A stretch of DNA of 46,802 nt, from positions 1 through 46,802 of the forward strand of contig JAGOOG010000014.1 in the NCBI GenBank assembly GCA_017992605.1, given 5' to 3'. The stretch is from Deltaproteobacteria bacterium (GTDB taxonomy: Bacteria; Desulfobacterota; Desulfomonilia; UBA1062). The notes under the pieces were generated by a model, which made no database searches, was not told the origin of the DNA, and worked only from the letters and a program-made list of their open reading frames with translations. Made by a program: the position numbers and the translations under genes. Position 1 is the stretch's first letter; each line of letters begins with the position of its first letter. Below, piece by piece: positions 41,267 to 46,802 of this stretch.

Positions 41267-41932
41267 TCAGCGGAAGTTCAGGATGGGCCAGCCCCTTTCC
41301 ATGGCCACCTTCCTGAGCTCGTCCGTGGGCTCCACGGCATATGCGTTGCCCACGAGGTCCAGCAGGGGGATGTCGGCCTGGTGGTTCCCGTAGGCAGAGG
41401 ATGCAGGGAGGTCCATGCCGAGCTCGTCCGCAAGCCGCTGAGCATGATCGCGCTTGTGGCCGTCCGTGCAGATAGGGCCCCGGGTATTTCCCGTCAGGAT
41501 ACCGTCGGTACCTGTCTCGAGATCGGTGCAGATGAGATGATCGAACCCGAGGTCTTCGGCCACGGGCTTCAGGAGGTACCTGAGCCCCGCGGAGACGAGC
41601 ACCAGGACATGGCCACTGGCCTGGTGCTCCCGGACGCGGCTCACGATGTTTGGCGCGAGGTGGGGTCTGAGCACCTCACGGTAATAGTCCAGCGCTCCCG
41701 CCTCGAAAGGGGCGAAGGCCTTGCCTCGGTAGAAGCTGATGAGGATCCTGGCCATGGTCTCGTCGCTGATGAGGTGGCGCTGGTAGAACACGTTGGCCGC
41801 CATGACCTTGAGGATGTACCCCATGGTTACCAGACCCCGCTCCCACAGGTAGCGGATGCCGAGCCGCGGGCTCTCCACGTCGATGAGGGTCCTGTCGAAG
41901 TCGAAGAACGCACCGATCAGCCCTCTGCCCAT
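41267..41932 (-). CDS. HAD-IB family phosphatase (SerB-like)
   Basis: This 221-residue cytoplasmic hydrolase of the haloacid dehalogenase superfamily, subfamily IB, has motif I FFDFDRTLIDVES, motif II LVLVSAG, the lysine in GHKRDHA and motif III/IV AYGNHQADIPLLDLVG. A helical cap lies between motifs I and II. Relatives dephosphorylate phosphoserine, glycerol phosphates or lysophosphatidic acid; the substrate here is unknown. The ribosome site AGGAGG is 5 bases before the ATG. It converges with the permease gene, with 15 bases between them. Confidence 0.9.
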   Translation of the reverse strand: MGRGLIGAFFDFDRTLIDVESPRLGIRYLWERGLVTMGYILKVMAANVFYQRHLISDETMARILISFYRGKAFAPFEAGALDYYREVLRPHLAPNIVSRVREHQASGHVLVLVSAGLRYLLKPVAEDLGFDHLICTDLETGTDGILTGNTRGPICTDGHKRDHAQRLADELGMDLPASSAYGNHQADIPLLDLVGNAYAVEPTDELRKVAMERGWPILNFR

Positions 41933-42288
41933 GGAGGCCTCCTGTCATGTTCCGATGCACTTCTCGCCATGGGATACCTGGCTTTGTGACGACAGGATAC
42001 CCCGATGCCTCCTCAAAGGAAAGGAGGTATTCTGACATCCCCATGCCCGATCTCCTCGGACAGTGTGCCCGTGCGGCTTGATGGATTTTACAGTTTGACT
42101 GACATGTCTTTGTGTGCTAGGCACGTTCCCAATGAGTACCGATGACATCACAGATAAACGAGGAATATAATCCGCCCCCGGTGCAGGTCATCCTGCCTGG
42201 GGCCGGGCAAGGATGATTGCGCCGAACCGTAAGGAAACCGGCTTTCCCCTTTTCGAGTCCGCGCAGTCAAGCTTCACGAGGTGCGTGT
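41933..42288. other. 356-base divergent intergenic region before corA
   Basis: This region lies between the HAD gene (minus) and the CorA-like gene (plus) and contains the corA promoter (42142-42171). Outside it I see a TTGACT at 42095 with no good -10 partner, and a CCTCC/GGAGG pair near 42008-42028 whose significance is unclear. No coding region is supported. Confidence 0.5.
42142..42171 (+). promoter_or_regulatory. promoter of the CorA-like gene
   Basis: ATGACA at 42142-42147, an 18-base spacer and a perfect TATAAT at 42166-42171. The leader to the ATG is about 110 bases. Confidence 0.65.
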
Positions 42289-43203
42289 ATGCGGAGAGAC
42301 TACCAGCTCGCGGAAGGCAGGATCGTTGGATGTCCGGAGAATGCAGGCCAGATACAGGTCTATGTCAACCCGGACCCAGACGAGAAGCACGCCCTCATCC
42401 ATGACCTGGGGGTGGATGAGCATACCCTGAACTCGTCTTTGGACCCGGACGAGATATCGCGTCTCGAGTTCGAACCCAACCACGTGGCACTCATCTTCAA
42501 GATGCCCAAGAGCTATTCCGGCGAGGATCAGCTCCTCTTCAGGGTCTGTTCCACCGGCGCCTTCCTCTTCAAGGACAGGCTGGTGCTGGTGGTTTCCGAA
42601 GACGTGCCCGTCTTCGAGGGAAAGCAGTTCACGAGGGTCCCGTCGCTGAAGAGCCTGATGCTCAGGGTGATCAACCGGTCAGCCCATCACTTCATGGAAC
42701 ACCTGAAGGTCATAAACCTTCTCACCGAGGAACTCGAGGACAGGGTGAACACCTCCATGGAGAACAAGTACCTGATCAATCTCTTCACCCTGGGAAAGAG
42801 CCTCGTGTACTACCTCAACGCGATCAATTCCAATGCCATTGTGAATGCCAAGATGAAGAACAACAGTGCCAAGATAGGCTTCGACACGGAGGAGGCGGAG
42901 TTTCTCGACGACATCATGGTGGACAACAACCAGTGTTACCGGCAGGCAGAGATCTATTCCAACATCCTTGCGAGCCTCATGGATGCACGGGTCTCCATCG
43001 TGAACAACAACCTCAACATTCTCATGAAGACCCTGAACATCATCATCCTGTGCATCATGCTGCCGTCACTGGTGGTGAGCGCCTTTTCCATGAATGTGCA
43101 CATACCCCTGCAGCAGAATCCCTTCGCGTTCTGGATCATCATGGGCCTCTCCCTCGCATCGGCACTGGTGGTGGCGGCCTTCTGGAAGTTCAAGAGGCTT
43201 TGA
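42289..43203 (+). CDS. CorA-family divalent cation transporter with SMN motif
   Basis: This 304-residue CorA-type pentameric channel protein has a large cytoplasmic N-terminal part (residues 1 to about 245). Two C-terminal helices follow: one leading up to SAFSMNVHIP and one after QQNPFAFWII. The signature GMN at the pore mouth is SMN here, so selectivity may differ from classical magnesium uptake. The basic C-terminal end WKFKRL is typical. The start is taken at ATG 42289, with GAGGTG upstream; the frame is open back to 42217 but without support. The substrate (Mg, Co, Zn or other) cannot be read from the sequence. Confidence 0.88.
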   Translation: MRRDYQLAEGRIVGCPENAGQIQVYVNPDPDEKHALIHDLGVDEHTLNSSLDPDEISRLEFEPNHVALIFKMPKSYSGEDQLLFRVCSTGAFLFKDRLVLVVSEDVPVFEGKQFTRVPSLKSLMLRVINRSAHHFMEHLKVINLLTEELEDRVNTSMENKYLINLFTLGKSLVYYLNAINSNAIVNAKMKNNSAKIGFDTEEAEFLDDIMVDNNQCYRQAEIYSNILASLMDARVSIVNNNLNILMKTLNIIILCIMLPSLVVSAFSMNVHIPLQQNPFAFWIIMGLSLASALVVAAFWKFKRL

Positions 43204-43270
43204 CCTGAGACCTTCTCGAGGATTTCGAGGAGAGAAAATCGCTGTCCGCAGCTGAGAAGACACCGCAGGA

Positions 43271-43287
43271 AGCCTGACGGTCAGGCT
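43271..43287. terminator. hairpin between convergent genes
   Basis: AGCCTG and CAGGCT, extended to AGCCTGAC/GTCAGGCT, form a short stem between the corA-like gene and the convergent small gene. Neither strand has a T-run after it, so termination is only presumed. Confidence 0.35.
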
Positions 43288-43319
43288 CCTCGGGTCACGA
43301 AGCAGCTGCGTACCAATGA

Positions 43320-43553
43320 TCAGGACTGCCAGTAGATGCGGTCGTTCTCGTCCTGCGACCTTCTGATGTACTCCCTCCGGGCCTTGTCGGTCGAGGAATA
43401 CAGCTCTTCGGGGGAAAGCGCCACATGCCGGTTGCATGTGGGGTTCGGGCACATACCCCTGTACTGGGGATCGACCGTGGAAGAGAACTGTACAAAGAAC
43501 TTGGATCTGCACCGGTCATGACCGAAGAGAGCCACCTTTGTTATCTCCTTCAT
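43320..43553 (-). CDS. small hypothetical protein with a CPNPTC motif
   Basis: This is a 77-residue soluble protein I do not recognise. It has three cysteines: one in HDRCRSK and two in CPNPTC (C-x4-C), together with RHVALSPEELYSS. The arrangement could bind a metal or be a degenerate zinc ribbon. The C-terminal part is charged and helical. The ATG has a convincing ribosome site (AGGAGA 6 bases upstream), the main reason to accept it as a gene. It faces away from the AT-rich gap and converges with corA. Confidence 0.6.
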   Translation of the reverse strand: MKEITKVALFGHDRCRSKFFVQFSSTVDPQYRGMCPNPTCNRHVALSPEELYSSTDKARREYIRRSQDENDRIYWQS

Positions 43554-43600
43554 GCGGTTTCTCCTATCCTGTTACATTCACTTTATTTTTATACGTAGTG

Positions 43601-43651
43601 CATTTTCCTGGCTAGTCAATACAGCATTTGTGAGATTATGCAAGGAAAATG
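43601..43651. repeat. inverted repeat flanking a TTGACT box
   Basis: CATTTTCCT (43601-43609) and AGGAAAATG (43643-43651) are exact reverse complements separated by 33 bases. They bracket the minus-strand TTGACT at 43614-43619 upstream of the small Cys protein, so they could be operator half-sites. Confidence 0.45.
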
Positions 43652-44076
43652 AGAACCTGGTCGTCGGTCGGGCCTGCAGACCGTCACAGGCTGACGATTT
43701 GAGAGAACCATCCATCCTCACGGTCACACTGCGCTGTCTGCCCGGAATTCACAGAGAAAGTGCCGAGCATTCACCTGCCGTTAATAATGACAGTGTATTC
43801 TTCCGAAAAGAACTCACAGGGGGAGAAGGGTACATGAGACCGATCAGACACCATTTCAGGGTACGGCGAAACCCGGTGAGAGTTCTCCGTGTGGTCTGCC
43901 ACATTCTCCAGACCAGGAATACCCATGGATACAACTCGGTCCTGGAAAGGATCTTCCGCTCCATTGTCCTGGCGGGCCCCAGGTCATGAGTTGGATTTAC
44001 CGCCGCGCTATGCTGCAAAATATTCATGAAAAAATAAGACAGTAGGCATTATCATCAGAAAATCTGTTTACTATTG

Positions 44077-44085
44077 TGGTATTAT
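44077..44085 (+). promoter_or_regulatory. extended -10 promoter of potABC
   Basis: TGGTATTAT fits the extended -10 form. The -35 region 17 bases upstream is not conserved. The leader before the potA ATG is about 105 bases. Confidence 0.45.
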
Positions 44086-44196
44086 CAGGCCTATAAAAAT
44101 GTTGCTCGGGGCTCAAAATATCATTGCGGAAAATCCCCTTTTGGTATAGACACACATCGTCTTCACAAGAACATCATGACACGGAGGGCCGCATGG

Positions 44197-45282
44197 ATGG
44201 AGAAGCCGCCCATTGTCCGCTTACAGGGGGTGACGAAACGGTTTGACGACGTAACGGCCGTCGACTCGTTAAGTCTCGACATCTACCAGGGGGAATTCCT
44301 TACCCTCCTCGGTCCTTCCGGCTGTGGCAAGACCACGGTGCTCAGGCTCATCGCGGGATTCGAGACCTTGACCTCGGGCGAGATCTTCATGAACGGCTCG
44401 CGGCTCAACGGGACTCCGCCGAACAAACGCAACGTGAACACGGTATTCCAGAGCTATGCGCTCTTCCCTCACATGAGCGTGTTCGAGAACATAGCCTTCG
44501 GGCTGCGGATGAAGCAACACGACACCAGGAGCATCAGTGGTCAGGTCATGGACGCCCTGGACATCGTCAAGATGACCGGCCTCGAGATGCGCATGCCCCA
44601 TCAGCTCTCCGGTGGCCAGCAGCAGCGCGTCGCCATGGCCCGTGCCATCGTGAACAAGCCCCAGATACTGCTCCTGGACGAACCGCTGAGCGCGCTGGAC
44701 TACCGGTTGCGCCAGGAGATGGAGATCGAGCTCAAGAGGGTGCACCGGCAGCTCGGTATCACCTTCGTGTTCGTCACCCACGACCAGGAGGAGGCCATCA
44801 GCATGTCGGACCGCATAGCGGTCATGAACGAGGGCAGGATCGAACAGATCGGCTCGCCCATCCAGATCTACGAAGAGCCCGAGAACATGTTCGTGGCCAA
44901 GTTCGTGGGAGAGATCAACGTGTTTCACGGCCGTGTCCGGGAGATCAACAACGGCAGCGCCGTGGTGGACATCCACGGCCAGTCTTTCCCGGTGCAGAAC
45001 AGAAGGAAGTTCGGCGTCGGCAGCGATGTGCGGGTGCTCCTGAGGCCCGAGGACATCCAGGTCACGGTGGAGGAGGAGTGGACCAACGGCGAGCCGTCCC
45101 TGGTGGGGCAGGTCGAGGAGGTCATCTACAAGGGCAAGACAGTGGATCTCATCATCAAGCTCCTCGATGGTGAGACCATATTCGTGACCCAGTTCTTCAA
45201 CGAGGACCAGGAAAACGTCATCTACCGGGAAGGCCAGCGGGTTCACATAAACTGGCTCTATGGCTGGGAAGTCCTGCTCTAA
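44197..45282 (+). CDS. potA: spermidine/putrescine ABC transporter ATPase
   Basis: This 361-residue cytoplasmic ATPase drives polyamine import. Walker A is GPSGCGKTT, the Q-loop is FQSYALFPHM, the signature is LSGGQQQR and Walker B is ILLLDEPLSALD, with the switch histidine in VTHDQEEA. A C-terminal TOBE-type regulatory domain (about 250-361) includes VRVLLRPEDIQV. The start at 44197 is chosen for GGAGGG 8 bases upstream; ATG 44176 is also in frame. It is followed 2 bases later by the first permease gene. Polyamine specificity is assigned from family similarity and gene order. Confidence 0.92.
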   Translation: MEKPPIVRLQGVTKRFDDVTAVDSLSLDIYQGEFLTLLGPSGCGKTTVLRLIAGFETLTSGEIFMNGSRLNGTPPNKRNVNTVFQSYALFPHMSVFENIAFGLRMKQHDTRSISGQVMDALDIVKMTGLEMRMPHQLSGGQQQRVAMARAIVNKPQILLLDEPLSALDYRLRQEMEIELKRVHRQLGITFVFVTHDQEEAISMSDRIAVMNEGRIEQIGSPIQIYEEPENMFVAKFVGEINVFHGRVREINNGSAVVDIHGQSFPVQNRRKFGVGSDVRVLLRPEDIQVTVEEEWTNGEPSLVGQVEEVIYKGKTVDLIIKLLDGETIFVTQFFNEDQENVIYREGQRVHINWLYGWEVLL

Positions 45283-45284
45283 CC

Positions 45285-46145
45285 ATGGTCAAAAGCCGGT
45301 TCAGGAACTTCGCCGTCGGCTCTACCATGCTGTGGATCACCATATTCGTGGTGGTTCCCTTCGTCTTCGTGGTCGTGTTCAGCCTCCTCGAGCGCGATCC
45401 GGTCACTGCCGTGGCATGGAATTTTTCCCTCGAAGGGTACCGGGAGATCATTTCGCCGGTATTCCTCAAGGTGTGCTGGTACTCCATGCTCCTTGCCCTG
45501 GGAACGACAGTGATCTCTCTCTTGGTCGCATATCCCTTCGCCTTCATCCTTGTCCGCCTCCCGGTCCCGTTGCAGAGGATGCTGCTCCTGCTCATGATCA
45601 TACCCTTCTGGACTTCGTCGCTCATCCGGACCTATGCCCTGGTCATCCTGTTCAAGGCCAACGGCACCATCAACACCTTTCTCCTCTGGACCGGCATCAT
45701 CGATGAGCCGCTTGCCCTGCTCTACACCCAGACCGCCGTGTTTGTCGGCCTCGTCTACACGTTGCTGCCCTTCATGGTCCTGCCCATGTACACGTCGATC
45801 CAGAAGCTCGACTGGCGCCTCGTCGAAGCTGCCCGCGACCTGGGGGCAACCTCCCGGCAGATCTTCTTCCGCATCATCCTGCCCCTGACCATGCCCGGGA
45901 TCGTGGCCGGCAGCACCATGGTATTCCTGCCCGCGCTGGGTCTGTTCTACATCCCGGATTTCCTGGGAGGCGCCCGTTCCATGCTCATCGGCAACTTCAT
46001 CAAGAACCAGTTTCTCACCACGGGCAACTGGCCGGTCGGTTCTGCGGCCAGCGTGATCCTCACACTGGTCATGTGCCTGTTCCTGTACGTGTATTTCCTG
46101 AGCTCGAAAAAGGCGCATGCCGGCGGCATGGGGGACATGGCATGA
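45285..46145 (+). CDS. potB: spermidine/putrescine ABC transporter permease, PotB type
   Basis: This 286-residue inner-membrane permease has six predicted helices. Typical segments are the N-terminal WITIFVVVPFVFVVVFSLLE, WTSSLIRTYALVILFK, and the ATPase-contacting loop LVEAARDLGATSRQIFFRII. It starts 2 bases after potA and overlaps potC by 4 bases. Together they form the transmembrane channel; the periplasmic receptor PotD is not in the window and probably follows potC. Confidence 0.92.
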   Translation: MVKSRFRNFAVGSTMLWITIFVVVPFVFVVVFSLLERDPVTAVAWNFSLEGYREIISPVFLKVCWYSMLLALGTTVISLLVAYPFAFILVRLPVPLQRMLLLLMIIPFWTSSLIRTYALVILFKANGTINTFLLWTGIIDEPLALLYTQTAVFVGLVYTLLPFMVLPMYTSIQKLDWRLVEAARDLGATSRQIFFRIILPLTMPGIVAGSTMVFLPALGLFYIPDFLGGARSMLIGNFIKNQFLTTGNWPVGSAASVILTLVMCLFLYVYFLSSKKAHAGGMGDMA

Positions 46146-46802
46146 AACGGGCCGCACGGTTCATCTACCTGAGCTGCATCTACCTCTTCCTGTATGTCCC
46201 CATTCTCATACTCATCGTCTATTCCTTCAACGACACGAAGTATTCCACCAACTGGCAGGGTTTCACCTGGAAGTGGTACTACCAGCTCTTCACCGACTCG
46301 CCGCTGAAGGAAGCACTGGTGAACTCGCTCATCATCGCGCTGGCATCCAGCGTCCTCGCCACGATCCTGGGCACGCTGGGGGCCTTCGCCTTCTATCGCT
46401 ACCGCTTCCTGGGCAGGAAGGTCATGTACTCCTTCATCTACATCGTCATGATGAGCCCGGACATCGTCATGGGCATCTCCCTGCTCATGTTCTTCATCAC
46501 CATCGGCCTGGCTACGGGCCCCTTCACCCTGCTGCTCGCCCACATCACCTTCTGCCTGCCCTTCGTGGTGGTGACAGTCTACTCACGCATCAGCGGATTC
46601 GATCGCAACATCATCGACGTGGCCAAGGACCTCGGCGCGAGCGAGCTGCAGATGTTCAGGCACGTCATCATGCCGCTGCTCATGCCCGCCATCATCGCAG
46701 GCTGGCTGCTGAGCTTCACCCTGTCCCTGGACGACGTGGTGGTGAGCTTCTTCACCACCGGCCCGTCCTTCGAGATCCTGCCGCTGAAGATCTACTCCAT
46801 GG
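46142..46802 (+). CDS. potC: spermidine/putrescine ABC transporter permease, PotC type (cut by window end)
   Basis: About 220 residues are visible. The start ATG overlaps the potB stop (ATGA). Conserved features are LYVPILILIVYSFN, the WQGFTWKWYYQLF periplasmic segment, MMSPDIVMGISLLMFF and the coupling loop DVAKDLGASELQMFRHVIMP. LSLDDVVVSFFTTGP near the end is a strong PotC signature. The reading frame is open at 46802, so the C terminus lies outside the window. Confidence 0.92.
   Translation, partial: MKRAARFIYLSCIYLFLYVPILILIVYSFNDTKYSTNWQGFTWKWYYQLFTDSPLKEALVNSLIIALASSVLATILGTLGAFAFYRYRFLGRKVMYSFIYIVMMSPDIVMGISLLMFFITIGLATGPFTLLLAHITFCLPFVVVTVYSRISGFDRNIIDVAKDLGASELQMFRHVIMPLLMPAIIAGWLLSFTLSLDDVVVSFFTTGPSFEILPLKIYSM

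Larger units (their letters stand above)
43554..44196. other. 643-base AT-rich intergenic region
   Basis: This is the largest gap in the window, with clearly lower GC content at both ends (43570-43660 and 44010-44110). It contains a minus-strand TTGACT (43619-43614), an inverted repeat and the potA promoter. One short plus-strand frame from ATG 43834 to 43989 (51 residues, rich in Arg, after a GGGGGAGAAGG) is open but has no recognisable domain; I list it here and do not call it a gene. No tRNA or hairpin terminator is evident. Confidence 0.5.

Noticed and set aside
42008-42028. Magnesium riboswitch-like leader before the CorA gene
   Set aside because: Only a 5-base CCTCC/GGAGG pairing is visible, and it lies upstream of the predicted corA promoter, so it would not be in the transcript.
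43749-44027. 92-residue minus-strand frame in the AT-rich gap
   Set aside because: No ribosome site and no domain; it overlaps a competing short frame on the other strand, so neither is supported.
1-46802. CRISPR array, tRNA/rRNA genes, insertion sequences, prophage or integron
   Set aside because: No regularly spaced repeats, no T-loop-like tRNA ends, no transposase, integrase or phage structural protein were found on either strand.

Overview
The window is a GC-rich (roughly 60%) stretch of bacterial chromosome packed with short-spaced operons. The gene content points to an anaerobic or microaerobic Gram-negative bacterium, most likely a deltaproteobacterium (Desulfobacterota). The supporting genes are an OmpA-type outer membrane protein with the GHTC variant, a rubrerythrin-like ferritin, an OFA-type MFS carrier, a membrane polyferredoxin paired with a DUF362 protein, a cytoplasmic molybdopterin oxidoreductase, lipoproteins and tandem RND exporters. 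This placement is inferred from gene content. I see no rRNA, tRNA, CRISPR array, insertion sequence or phage gene.

Layout: asd and an OFA-family MFS carrier on the minus strand (26-2548); ompA (2862-3971) with a strong terminator; a ferritin-like protein (4138-4662); a three-gene operon headed by a ParA-type ATPase with a C-terminal glycogen-binding (AMPK/CBM48-like) domain (4951-7444); an amino-acid-type binding protein (minus, 7467-8234); DUF362 plus polyferredoxin, then an NlpC/P60 lipoprotein (8422-12472); two tandem RND/MMPL exporters (12611-18560); an NQO-like flavoprotein with a class II photolyase (18643-20615); a four-PAS hybrid histidine kinase (20761-23631); a PNPOx-like protein, a PEP-synthase/rifampin-phosphotransferase-like dikinase and a STAS-SRPBCC-like fusion (23785-27475); a lipid and photo-oxidative stress block made of a CrtI-like oxidoreductase, a chalcone-isomerase-like protein, a COG2907-type flavoprotein, a DUF1365-CFA-synthase fusion and a SnoaL-like lipoprotein (27483-33469); on the minus strand a small secreted protein and a TetR regulator overlapping a molybdopterin oxidoreductase (33484-36824); pgm (36980-38632); polar amino acid ABC permease / binding protein / permease with no ATPase (38646-40318, 40376-41251); a HAD-IB phosphatase (minus); a CorA-like transporter with an altered GMN motif; a small Cys-containing protein (minus); a 640-base AT-rich gap; and potABC, cut by the window end.

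The best candidate for an undescribed system is 4951-7444. It encodes a ParA ATPase carrying a glycogen-binding module. The second gene is a MinD/FlhG-like protein that has lost its P-loop and carries a ParB-like LGRGL peptide at its N terminus. The third is a protein with a faint, apparently inactive NucS/PD-(D/E)XK-like pattern. The genes overlap or abut and share one promoter. I propose a ParA-type positioning system whose cargo may be glycogen or another alpha-glucan; this is inference.

Many intergenic regions hold recognisable sigma70-type promoters, and three share the same TTGACT, 16-base spacer, TATTAT-like layout. Translation is often coupled by ATGA or GTGA overlaps. Gene symbols are given only where the family is clear.
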